DNA of 64,000 nucleotides, from the NCBI GenBank assembly GCA_900169235.1, contig FWCC01000256.1, forward strand, positions 1 through 64,000, read 5' to 3'. Of this stretch, positions 39,080 through 50,050 are shown piece after piece. The translations under genes were made by a program, and so were the position numbers. Below the pieces are notes generated by a model, which saw nothing but the letters and a program-made list of their open reading frames with translations, was not told the DNA's origin and made no database searches. Every line of letters begins with the position of its first letter. Position 1 is the first letter of the stretch. The stretch comes from Zarea fungicola. Lineage: Eukaryota; Ascomycota; Sordariomycetes; Hypocreales; Cordycipitaceae.

Positions 39080-40886
39080 ATGCATTGGCTACAGCCCGCC
39101 TTATTCGTGGGCACCTTGAACCTCGTCAATATCTGCCTGGCCACAAACACTACATCCAACACCGGCAATGATACCACTTCGACCTACATCAATCCTAATG
39201 TACCCACTGGCGTACCAATTGTGGGCGATTATGGTGGTCAATACCGCCCCCAGGTTCACTACTCGCCTCCACAGCATTTCATGAATGACCCCAATGGCAT
39301 GTTCAAGGACGAGGATGGCATCTGGCACCTGTACTACCAATATAATCCCACTGGTATCGTCGCAGGAAATCAGCACTGGGGCCATGCGACTTCCAAAGAT
39401 CTCTACCACTGGGTAAACCAACCAATTGCCCTGTTTCCGCCAAAGGAGACCCAGTACATATTTTCCGGAAGCGCGGTTACAGACCCAAATAACACATCGG
39501 GATTCTTCCCTAACCAGAAAAATGGTGTTGTTGCCATTTATGTGCGTCTACCTCAAAAGCTACCCCTGCCTCGGCACAGTCACTGACGACCACCAAAATC
39601 AACAGACCCTTGCAGAATATGGCCAAGACGGAAGCCCAGGGCCCCAGACGCAGGCAATTGCGTACTCCCATGATGGAGGCTACACATTCACACCATATGA
39701 CGGCAACCCAGTCATTCCCAGCGACTCATCGCAGTTCCGCGACCCCAAAGTCGTCTGGTACAAGGACCATTGGGTGTTGGTACTGGCATATGCGCAGGAT
39801 TTCGAGGTTGGGATTTTTACGTCCCCCAATCTTAAAGAATGGACACCAGCTAGCAACTTTTCTCATACCGGACTATTGGCACTGCAGTGGGAATGCCCCA
39901 ACCTGGTACAAATGCCGTACATTGACTCGGATGGGCAGCAGCATGACGACATGTGGTTGATGGCCGTTAGTGTCAACCCCGGTGCCCCCGTTGGCGGTTC
40001 TATCACGCAGTACTACCCGGGCAGCTTTAATGGTACCCACTTTGTACCGGTCGATTCGGCAGCCAGAATCGCCGACTTTGGCAAAGACAACTACGCAGGG
40101 CAATTTTTCTATGGCACAGATGAAGGCGAACTCCCGGTTTCCCTCGACTGGGCATCCAACTGGCAATATACGCAAATGGTGCCGACGGGAGGGGAGGGCT
40201 GGCGCAGTGCCATGTCTCTGCCCAGACGCTCGTATTTGAAATATGTAAAACGACTGGGGTGGAAGCTTGTCAAAGAGCCATACGACCTTGCACCAATAAT
40301 GGGCCCACAGGTTGCCGCCAACAGCAGCCTCCTCAATGGCACCCTTGCAGTTGATTTTGCCAGCGTTGAATCAAACTCGCTCTACTGGGAGGCAAACATA
40401 ACCGGAATCCCGAGCAGTAGCATCCCTGAGCTGGCAACCCTCAACTTTACTTTTGTGTCTCCTCAGACGGGCGAATTTGTCCGTGGTGGCTACTACCTAG
40501 GCGGCGACACGCCCTTTTTCATCGATCGAGGCGGTGCCAAAGGGTTTGACAACGTCTTCTTTACTGACAAGTTCTCTACGAATAGCATCATTGACGACAA
40601 TTCGTGGCGCATGAGCGGCGTCCTTGACCGATCTATCCTGGAGGTGTTTCTCGACGGTGGAATTGAGAGCGCGACGGTCAGCTACTTTGCCACTCAGCCA
40701 CTCACATTGATGGTGCTGAGCACGTCCGACATGCCCAGAGGTGTTAATGTTAGCGTTAGTGTCCATGCTCTGGAAAGTGCGTGGCAGAAGATGACCAATC
40801 AAGAGGATGGTCTGGTGTACGGTAATCAGACTGTGAATGGGACCAGTAGTGTAAGCAAGAGGAATTTGCTCGGCGTCATGCTATAA
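39080..40886 (+). CDS. Secreted invertase / fructan hydrolase, GH32
   Basis: Hydrolyses terminal fructosyl bonds of sucrose or fructans outside the cell. Two exons (39080-39541, 39606-40886) give 580 aa; the 64-nt intron has a GTGCGT donor and AACAG acceptor. The N-terminus [21 protein letters not shown] looks like a signal peptide. The GH32 triad motifs are present: FMNDPNG (nucleophile Asp), FRDPKV (transition-state Asp), and WECPNLV (acid/base Glu). A C-terminal beta-sandwich region with several N-glycosylation sequons follows. Whether it prefers sucrose, inulin or levan cannot be read from the motifs. It is divergent from the chitin synthase gene. Confidence 0.93.
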
Positions 40887-41094
40887 GTCGGCATCGAGCT
40901 CTATCACTTTAGGATCATGATTATCTCTTTTCGTCATTTTTAATTATTTTTGAACGGGCATGCAGCTGCATACAAAGGCCACATGTACATACTTTCCCTC
41001 CAGTTTACACCTTCAAAAGTTTGTGTATCCCCCTTACAAAAATCTTTTTTAACAGCCATGGCTGGGTCTGGAGTGTAAGTTCCGGGCGAAACCT

Positions 41095-41742
41095 CTACAG
41101 AGGTCGTAGACAGTAGCACCAATAAAATATGTCTGGATCAGTCGCTCTTGACTTCGGTGTCGGCACCTTGGCCAGCACTTGGACATCAAACGGTAAATCG
41201 TCCAGCTGGTACCTCTCCGCCGAGAAGCTCAGTGAGATCCAGGCACCATCCGGCCGCATGCACTGATACACGCTGTAGCACATTTGGCGCAACGCGTCGT
41301 CGCCACCACACGAAATAGCGTCGGATGTACTCTTATCAATGACAAGCTGAAACTCGCATCGGCCGGCGTCGCCGTCCTTGTCCTCGTCGCCCGAGTTGAA
41401 CGCAGCAGCGGTGGCGAGATCTTCCGGCAGCCGTGTAGCATCCGCCACGACATAGCGTAACCGCACATCGTCAAAGGCACGCTTCTCTAGCTCCCTCCCG
41501 CGGTGTGTGGCCAGCGGCTCATAATCGACATTTGTAACGTTGAGGAAACCGCGCCGGCGGAGGTGGGTGTGTAGGTCACTGGTGCCGGACCCAATGTGTA
41601 GGATTGGCGTTGACGGGGGCAGGGTGGCAAGTAGTGGATTGATGAGGCCGAGAAAATCGGCGGAGGTGAGAAGCCATTCAAAAGCCGTCTCAGTTTGGAA
41701 GCGGTCATGCCAGTAGCTCTGCTGTTCGAAGTCCGCGGCCAT
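41095..41742 (-). CDS. Class I SAM-dependent methyltransferase, METTL13/EEF1AKMT4-like
   Basis: Single exon, 215 aa. The N-terminal QSYWHDRF motif, the SAM-binding loop ILHIGSGTSDL (residues 47-57), an acidic NVDYE second strand and the post-I block FQLVIDKSTSDAI are the layout of the METTL13/ECE2-type family, many of which methylate lysines of elongation factor 1A. The small size and missing second domain fit EEF1AKMT4-like proteins. The substrate here is not known. It is convergent with the invertase gene. Confidence 0.75.
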   Translation of the reverse strand: MAADFEQQSYWHDRFQTETAFEWLLTSADFLGLINPLLATLPPSTPILHIGSGTSDLHTHLRRRGFLNVTNVDYEPLATHRGRELEKRAFDDVRLRYVVADATRLPEDLATAAAFNSGDEDKDGDAGRCEFQLVIDKSTSDAISCGGDDALRQMCYSVYQCMRPDGAWISLSFSAERYQLDDLPFDVQVLAKVPTPKSRATDPDIFYWCYCLRPL

Positions 41743-42214
41743 TCTTCCTTTGATAGTGTGTTAGTTTTCTATAGTCGAAATTTGGAGGTAGAAACAAATT
41801 AGAGAAAGCAAAAAATGATACTGAACAGGTATGTCAAGAGTATTTTGAAAAAAAAAAACAACAACAGCAACCTCTACTTTCCCGCCTCTGCTGTGGGAAT
41901 AGTTACATCATATTCCCCACCGACATGTGGGTAAATGATTCGGTGTGGCTTTTGTGACAGTATTCACATGGTACGTATAACACTGTTTCCAAAGTTAAAT
42001 CATAGCTTTCAGTGCTAATATCTTTATTGGTTTCGGTCCAAATCGGGAGTTTTGTCTTGTGCTTTGCGGCATGAAGGCATTCCCACCCCAGTCCTTCTTG
42101 GGCCAAGCACAATCCCGATGACAAAAATGGTGTTTCAATCGCTTGTATTGTATTTACAAAATCCTTTAAAACAAATAAAAATTCCTATGCACCTTTAAAT
42201 AATGCTTAAAACAT
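41743..42214. other. Intergenic region
   Basis: Promoter of the methyltransferase (-) and 3' flank of the transporter (-). It is AT-rich. Nothing else is seen. Confidence 0.5.
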
Positions 42215-43468
42215 TCACGCCTTCGTGTCTTTGCTTATCTCAAAGTTGTCCTGGTTGGCAGTGGGCAAAGCCATCTTGGCCTTTTCCGCCTGCACCACTC
42301 TGCCCCAGGCATACACAATGCCACTTACCAGTGCTATAAAAACCGCGGAAACGCTGCCAAGAGTGACAGGTGCACCAAAGAATATGAAGCCCGTGATAGA
42401 CAGAGGAAGCTTGTTGAGAGCACCTGCCATACTATAGGTCGTGGAGCTTGTAACGCGCATGCACCATGCCGAGGTGTAGGAAATAAAAATCGTACCAAGG
42501 CCAGAATAGATGATGCTCAGGATGAGTATATTTCGAGTATCCGGTGGGAAATTCCGAGTCACATTCTCAGCTGACCAGTCTTCCAAAAAGACCGATGCCA
42601 GGATGAGGACCGGAATAGATAACAAATTATTGTAAAATGTAGCTATTTTGCAGAATAGTTAGTTGTGCAGTTTTATGCCAAGATTGTGAAGAACGCAAGT
42701 GGAAAAAGAACTCACTATCCGCGTCGTTAAGCTCCAACGCCTTCATAGTCTTTCGCATGCCGAGCAGAAAAGCAGACGTGCAGAAGACATTGATTGCCAT
42801 CCAAGTATACCCAGCTCCGAGCTGCGACGCAGTCTCCGTAGCGTACAGACCATTGACTGCAGCCTGGATATCAGCCCAGGCGGCGACGATTGAACTAAAT
42901 ACCATGAGTCCAAATGACAGCAAGATGGTGCGCGAGACTTTGGCACCGAAAAAGAGGTTCTCGCCATAGGCAATGACGATTATGGTCAGGTTCTTGAAGA
43001 TTGTATACACGGGCACGCTGAGAAACTGAAGCGATTTTGCGCTAGAGTAAATCATGCCAACGAGTAGAACAGACAGCGGAAACCCTTCATTGCAAGTCAG
43101 TAGGGGACCCGATTAGGGGTGGGCGATATTGCAACCGACATTTTTTGGCCTTGGCATAATCGAATGGTGCCAGTGTCGTTACCAACTTCAAGCGCTGACC
43201 AAGTACAATGGCAGCTAAGCAGACAACAGACTGGAACAAGGTCAATAAATCAGCAAAAAAAATTCCGTAATTTTTTTCTTGAGGTGGAAGCTAATACTTG
43301 GATGGTGAGACAGAAAAATGTGAGATTCCACCCCCCGCCGGAGAAGATGTACTTGTTCACGGCCGTCATGCTAATGGAAGAAATACAGTACGCCAGGACA
43401 GATGCGCCAGGGTTGTTGGTAACATCATCCAGAGATGTCGGGATAGCAAAAGGGCTCACAGCCTTCAT
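42215..43468 (-). CDS. Golgi GDP-mannose transporter (VRG4/GMT type)
   Basis: Exchanges cytosolic GDP-mannose for GMP across the Golgi membrane, supplying mannosylation of proteins and sphingolipids. Four exons (43468-43298, 43230-43140, 43084-42716, 42642-42215) give 352 aa with exact phases. The GDP-mannose-binding motif GALNK is present, as are [21 protein letters not shown] near the start, and about nine or ten hydrophobic helices. The N-terminal cytosolic tail (about 22 residues) is short, with [15 protein letters not shown] as its first residues, and a further upstream exon cannot be excluded. The C-terminal tail is charged. A second paralogue elsewhere in the genome is possible. Together with KEI1 this links the window to mannosylated sphingolipid synthesis, but the distance gives no evidence of clustering. 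Confidence 0.87.
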
Positions 43469-44034
43469 CTTTGTGAGTTTTAATCGGTATGTGCCGGTGC
43501 TCGTATGATTCGCAGTTCTTCAATGTCTGAGATGCAGTCTGAGTCTGTTCATGGCCCTCATACCAATCGGACTACCCCTGACAAGACAGTGGATAAGTAA
43601 AATCGCTGCAATGACGTTCTCTAGAAGCGATAGATTCCCGAATCAAATAATACGTATTATCAACAAGTAATAGTGTTGGCAGAAATGAAAAAGAGGGAAA
43701 TGAGCTTTCAGTAATGCTCCACCGCCCCTGGAGATTACGACTCTCGTGAGCGTATCGGAGTCGCTGCATTGTCAGGCTAGCCGAAAGCAAACCTATTTAT
43801 AGCGCAGCCTTTTGAGCAGGTATTCGAGATCACAGATATTGCCTTGGGTTTGCGTTACCCTTTTATATATACTCACATTTTGATAATAAACATCCATTTC
43901 CATCAAGAAGAAGAATTCAACAGCGTGATCAAGATACGTGAATGTCATAGATTATTTCACCCAATATAACAGGCTAGAGATTTCTCGAGGTCATTACGCG
44001 TCCTATTTTGAAGTGCTCCTGGCCCCCACTGCAG
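43469..44034. other. Intergenic region
   Basis: Promoter of the GDP-mannose transporter and 3' flank of the broken ABC gene. It is AT-rich. No gene is seen. Confidence 0.5.
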
Positions 44035-47000
44035 CTAATTTGGATTTAATATCACCTCCTTCAAATTAGCACATTTTGGACTCTCTCTTACCATCTTAAA
44101 AAATGCCCCTTTGCGACTCAAGAGGCAGGCTGGAGTGCCGTCCTCAACTATGCTCCCATCGGACATGACCAAAATTCTATCAAAAGACACAACAGTTTCC
44201 AACCTGTGAGCAACAACAATCAATGTGCCACGGAAGAGTTTTCGGACTACCTTTTGGATGAGCAGGTCCGTCTCGCCGTCCACAGCAGAGATCGCCTCAA
44301 GAATAATGATCTTAGGGTCTTTGAGGATGATTCGCTCCAGACATAATAACTGGCGCTGCCCTTGAGATATGTTTTCTCCGCCTGGAGCAATATAGGAATC
44401 AGCCGTGAAGCACTTCGTGCTCTTATAACCATCCAGTGACAAGAGCTGCACATGTCTCAACGCCTGGCCAATCTTGTCATCGGACAATTTCCTAAAATAG
44501 TCAAGGTTTGAGCGTATGGTCCCTTCAAAGAGAGTAGGAGACTGAGGGATAAAGCCAATCTTTGAGCGTAGTACCGCCACCTTGAGGGTTGAAACATCAA
44601 CACGATCGATGTAGATGCAGCCCTTTTGCGCATGCAAGAGACGGAGCAACGCCAATGTCAGAGTCGACTTGCCAGACCCGGTGCGACCAACAATTCCCAC
44701 CCTCTCGCCCTGTTTCACGTCAAAACTGATGGCCTTTAGTACTGGGGGCAAGGCTGTCGCATAGCCAACTTGCAATCCTCGTACATCTATTCGACCCTCG
44801 GCAGGCCACTCGGCTGCGACAGTCTTGCCGCTGTGATCTTCAGTATGAAGCTCTTTAAACCCAACGACATAGGCTACGTTATTCATGCAAGTCTCTGTAT
44901 TAGCAAATCTGCTGGAGGCCAGACTAATTGTGTGACTTAGCTGCATGGCAAAGGTCAATGTAAACCCGATGCGGCTGACACTGAACGCAGATCCGGATGA
45001 GAGGAGAAATGCCCCTGTAACCATGGAAAATAGGATTCCAGATAAACTCATCTGCAAACTTAACCAATTATAGAAAATCACGGAGTGACGCTTGAGCGTG
45101 GACATGGCGTCGATGTGGCGATGCATGGCGTCAATAAACATGTCGCTAGCACCAAAGGCCCGAATAGTGGATAAACCGGCATCAGTACTTGCGACATGCT
45201 CAAGAACATCCGCCATAGGCCCTTTGTCAGTGCGTTTAATCATGACACTGGCCTTGTTATACCGTGACTTGACTTCGCTGGACCAAGCCAGCAGCAATAT
45301 TGTTGCGATGCTAGTGTATTTAGATGTGTAAAATCTGGATGCTATTAGCTAATAATTGCAAGCATTGAGGGAAAGATGTCTTCTTACCCAATGCCGATGA
45401 CCGAAATAACGTTCAGAGCATTGTCGGCGAATGATGCCATTGTGGCAAGGGGAGAATCATCAACAGCGGCAGAATCCACCGCGAAGACTCGCAAAGTTGT
45501 TCCAAGTGGCGTTGTATCTACCCATAACAAAGGCATTTGAAGTACTTTGAATATCATTTGGCGAAATAAAACGCGAGTAGCACGGATGGTTGCGGCATCA
45601 GTATTAAGTTTCGATAGCGCCGTAGTGACCACCAACATGGCAACAGTACCTAGGTACAGAGAAATGTTATACAATGTATCAGGATTTATTGTGGGAAGGG
45701 CAGAAGTTTCCGACGATGACGCTGCCGCGGGTATATTAGACTTAATGCGACCCAGAAGATATGACGCGACTGCTTTGAATAACCATCCACCAAGGACCGA
45801 GAAACAATACACAACGGTGAACCATACGCCACCTGCAGCAGCAAAGTAGCTTTGGTACGGATGTGAAGATGCTATTTTGGGCTCTCTGCTTTGGAATTCT
45901 GCTCCAACGTTGGGATCCGCGGTTCCTTTTTTGCTTGCAGCCAGTGAAGGGGGCGTCTCTGGGTCCATTGCCGGAGTGGAAGACTCGATCGCTCCAGGTT
46001 TTGCATGTCGCTCGCTGTGGCTTCTGGGACACCCGCATATGAAACGGTGTTGTTTGCCAAGTGAGCCAAGTACTTGGCACTGGGCGAGCAGAGCGAAACA
46101 TGATGCGTGACCAATGGGCGCGTCCGGCCTCTACACAACTCACCCGTCAAGGCACTCCAGATGTCTGTTGCTACATGGGCATCAAGGGAAGAGAATATAT
46201 CATCTAGAACTAGCGTCCTGTTGGGTGAGTAGAGAGCCCGAGCAAAGCCGATCCGCGTGCGTTGCCCTCCACTAAGCTTGACACCTCGTAGACCAACTTT
46301 CGTTCGGTCTCCATCGGCGAGTGTGCGAAGATCTGGGAGGAGTGCACACACAGTAATCACTAGATCATATCGTTTTTGATCGAGTGGATTGCCGAAAAGA
46401 ATATTTTCTTGGATCGTGGCACTCTGCAGCCAAGGAACCTGAGCCACATAGGCAAATGATCCGTATTCGTCTGCCGGCGCTTTGATATGGCCTTGGAGAA
46501 GATCAACCTCGCCGAGGATACCTGCCAGCAGTAGACTCTTTCCCGAACCAGTTTTACAAGAGATAATGCTTAATTCTCCCAGAGGAAATTCCAAGTTGAG
46601 ATGTTGTAGCGAAAACCTTGGCGATCCAGTCTCGAGCTGGTTCTCTTGACCACCTTCAGGATGATCGTCCGAAGGCCAAGCAATACTTACGTCCTCGAAG
46701 ATAATGCCGTCAGATAGATTTGGCTCTATAATAGAATGCTTTTCCGTCGATGCCAGGTATTCATCGATGCGGTCTGCCGCGTCAATTGAACCAAAGTAGT
46801 CGCTTATGGTTGTAGGAATGAAACTCATTGCATCCTGAAGTTGATGTAGTACACTTATCATTAGGAATATTATGGAGGGATTAACTTGTCCTCCGGTGTA
46901 AAGGAACGTCAGGAGTGCTGTCAATACTACGACAAATGGAGCCGCGGTATCCCAGATGCCCCTGATGGTGGCGGCAGTCCGGGACCGACTTATATCCCGG

Positions 47001-48405
47001 AGCTCCTTCTCACGAAAAGTGTCTATATGTGTTTCCCATTGGGACTCGAGAGATGAGAACTTGATGTCACGGAGTGATGATAGTGCCTCCTTCACCACCG
47101 CAGTGGTGCGATCGTGCGATGACCGAACCTTCCTCTGCGCGGCTCTTGCGCGCTTAATGGTGGAATGATGAACTGAAAAACACAAAAACGTGTCCAAGAC
47201 GGTGGCAATAGTGCTTTGCTAGCCGAGAAGACGATATAGGAATAGCGTAGCGAAGAAGAACTTAAATAGCCGAGAAGGAAGAATATAGGCAATAGTGGTG
47301 TAAAATGAAAGCGGCCATGCGTCGAGTGAGACCACGTTTATAACATTGGTGTTCGTTTTGGCTGCCGGTTTAGAAGCCAAATTCTCATGCTGCTCCTTGG
47401 AGTCATTTTTGCGTAGCATCTTGTGGAAAATGGAGATGAGAAGCTGCGAGTGAAGAGGGATGGCAATCTGCGAGTTTTGTATCCACGTAATATAATTGCT
47501 AGCGACCGTGTCGATGACAGCGCAAGCACCCATACCGAAAAGCCGAATCCAAGCTTCCATTGTTACATATGAGCGGTCTTGTAAACAAATCTAGGAGGCG
47601 TTGCTTGCAGTACGGTGAGCCAAGGGTGAAGCCGGCGCGCATAAGGACAATGATCCACTGCTTGATGAGACGGGACAGGCGCTCGTTGCGGATTCGAGTC
47701 CAGAGATATGGCTGTGAAGATGGTACCGTAATAACAACTTGATTTGTGGTTTGGCCGTCGTGATTCAAAACAGGCAATGTATCCATATTGTCAGACTTGC
47801 TAGCAATGTCCAGTGCTGTGTGGCACCAGAAAAGAGAGAGTCGTCCCAAGGGCGAGGAGCTGTCTTCTGCGTCTACAACACGACCCTGAAACGTGAATAG
47901 TTGGGGCCGACGGGGAATAGAGACATGCGTAATGAGAAGAGAGATGGAGCAAAATAGTTGTGGCGTTGCAAGAGGACGACCGTCACCGGTTTGCCAATCT
48001 CGTGGTTCAAACGGCAACTGAGACAAGATTAAAAGAGACGAAATCAGCACCCCACCGACGGCAGAATGATACGTGGAAATTGGATTATTATTTTGGTAGA
48101 AATAGAGGCTGTACACCCAGAAGAGGGGCTGGGAACGATGAGGGTTGTTAGCGACACTCTGTTCAGCGTCGATTTTGTGTACAATTGACTCTTACCCAAA
48201 GAAACGAACTGGAATGGCGCAGGTGAATTCCCCGCGCAGAGCTTGAGCGGCAAGCAGACACAACAGCCGTGTAATCTCCACCAAGAACGGCCGCACTGAA
48301 GCCCATGGATAGCAAAGTTGCGGCGACGAGGCGCAGCAATCCCAGTCGCCAGACGTAGGCTGCTTGGGACTGCTTGCTGGCGATGCCATCACAATCGGAG
48401 TACAT
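44035..48405 (-). pseudogene. ABCC (MRP-type) transporter, decayed
   Basis: Full ABCC layout is still visible on the minus strand: a remnant TMD0 from about 48405, TMD1, NBD1, TMD2 and NBD2. NBD1 keeps TGSGKS, LSGGQRTR and LVLDDIFSSLD. NBD2 keeps GRTGSGKST and SQGQRQLLC. Two introns with good signals remain (48195-48159, 45387-45311). Lesions: a one-base frameshift in a TTT run at about 47583-47586, an in-frame TAG at 47219-47221 where relatives have Trp after LLG, and a second frameshift at about 45970-46000. The NBD2 Walker B also lacks its Asp (IIILEAISAVD for the usual IIILDEATSAVD). The 5' end is uncertain: a stop lies shortly upstream of the ATG used. Base-call errors could explain one lesion, but several together favour a pseudogene. 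Living relatives export drugs, toxins and conjugates. Confidence 0.8.
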
Positions 48406-48714
48406 GACTTTAACAGGGCGAATTTCTGGGTATTAGATACGAAAAATCAGCGTAGACTGGCGCGGCGAGTGGTTGTGCGCAGGATTCCCAGGATTAATAT
48501 GCGCGAGCGGCGCCTGTTTGGGAGATGCAACCAACTGGGTGATGGGGGAGTTGCTGTCTCAGCCTGATTTACCGAAACAAACCCAGCGATTGTTTTCAGC
48601 TGACGTGCTGCCAAATGTTTAATTCTGACTAATAAATGATGCATGGGACGACCCTTGCGGCATTAATTACGCAAATGCTACTGGCCGATATAGCGTAATG
48701 CACCGTCAATGTGT

Positions 48715-48754
48715 CGGCATTGCGGCATTGCGGCATCACGGCATCGCGGCATTA
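48715..48754. repeat. Five tandem 8-nt units CGGCATNN
   Basis: Units at 48715, 48723, 48731, 48739 and 48747 share CGGCAT and end TG, TG, CA, CG and TA. A simple minisatellite in otherwise AT-rich DNA upstream of the ABC pseudogene. Confidence 0.8.
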
Positions 48755-48984
48755 CCTCATTGACTTAGTTCTTGCAGGGGTTACGCCGTATACCGACTAA
48801 AAGTCACGCAGTGAAAATCCTTTGAAGGCTTCAATATTCGGGGGGATTGGACAGCATAATACGTAAATGGAGCAAATGTTTGCCATGGCTTTACTGCCAA
48901 GACTGGTGCTAAAGGGACGGGGCAAACAAGTACTAGTTACATTCCAAAATAACAAGCTTGCATATTAGTTAAATAGAAGCGGAA

Positions 48985-49215
48985 ATGGGAGTAATTGCTA
49001 GCTTGTATTTCTTCGTTTGCTGCTTGTCGGTACTGGTCGTCATTTATTATGCTGGATACCTGCAGATTAGAGCCCCTCCGGCAGTAACTCTCGAGACAGA
49101 GGAGACATTCTTCGACGCAATCGCAAACGCAAATATGTATTATAATTTATACAAGCAGTACATAATGGATTCCTGCTGCCGTATATTTACAGGCTGTAAG
49201 TTCAAAGGACTATGA
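48985..49215 (+). CDS. Possible small membrane-anchored protein or first exon
   Basis: A 76-codon frame starting MGVIASLYFFVCCLSVLVV, an N-terminal hydrophobic anchor or signal sequence, followed by a polar region. No family is recognised and no downstream exon could be joined. It may be chance or a relic. Confidence 0.15.
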   Translation: MGVIASLYFFVCCLSVLVVIYYAGYLQIRAPPAVTLETEETFFDAIANANMYYNLYKQYIMDSCCRIFTGCKFKGL

Positions 49216-50050
49216 CTCGCCAGGCCAGCCTCCTGCTCCATTTGTATTTCTCCGTTGCTCTTGTGGCGCAGAAGTTATCAGGGATAATGTTCTTAGACTG
49301 TAGAGGTCCTCTTTGGTGCAAAGGTTCTTGAGCTGGAAGCCTGTTACCAGCAGTCTGTTTAATAAGAAATCAACCGGTAGAGGAGGATGGCGACGCGACA
49401 AAAATCCTCATCAAGCGCACCTCGCCAGTATAGTACAAGACTTAAATACCACTTAGTCAATCTTTCAGTATCCTTTCACAACTTTCGTTACCCTACCTGG
49501 ACTGCACTACTGCGATTACTTGCGTCAAACAAGTAGCCTTGTTTCAAAATTATAACAGCCGACCAATATACAACGGGCTACTCTATGCTACAGGGAAGAT
49601 GCCATCAGGAGGGCTTTTGATGCCGAAAAGTAATATAGACGCGATATATATTCCGATTTCTTCCTCTTCCACCAATGTGCGCATCAAGCCATCTTTTCCC
49701 AATATAACCGTTGTCTGCTTCATCTACACTTGTTACTCAAACGCCTAGTTATAGGCCGATTGGGCCAATTAGGCATTAAAGAGACAAAGAAGTTAGATTT
49801 AATTTTTTTTTATTTTCCGAGTGTAAAGTAAAATAGCTGGTGATAAGTACTATGCCAGTCGCTCTCAAGCATGACCCATGGCCCCGCCTCAACAAGGCTG
49901 AAGCTCATGACAGCGTGTCTGAACACAATGTAAAATTTGGAATTTGTTACATTTTATTGTACCTGAGCCTTTAAACTTAAGCTTATAGTCGCTGATATTC
50001 TAGATCATACTTGAATCGGGAAGATTGAAGACAGGGAGAGCAGTGAAAAG

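Larger units (their letters stand above)
48406..50050. other. Intergenic region, about 1.6 kb
   Basis: Upstream of the broken ABC gene. It holds the CGGCATNN tandem repeat (48715-48754), a short open frame (see 48985), and otherwise AT-rich sequence with no supported gene. Confidence 0.45.

Noticed and set aside
47159..47300. An intron removing the TAG at 47219-47221 of the ABCC gene
   Set aside because: No GTAAGT-like donor or branch site lies nearby, and the frame is continuous on both sides of the stop, which fits a point mutation.
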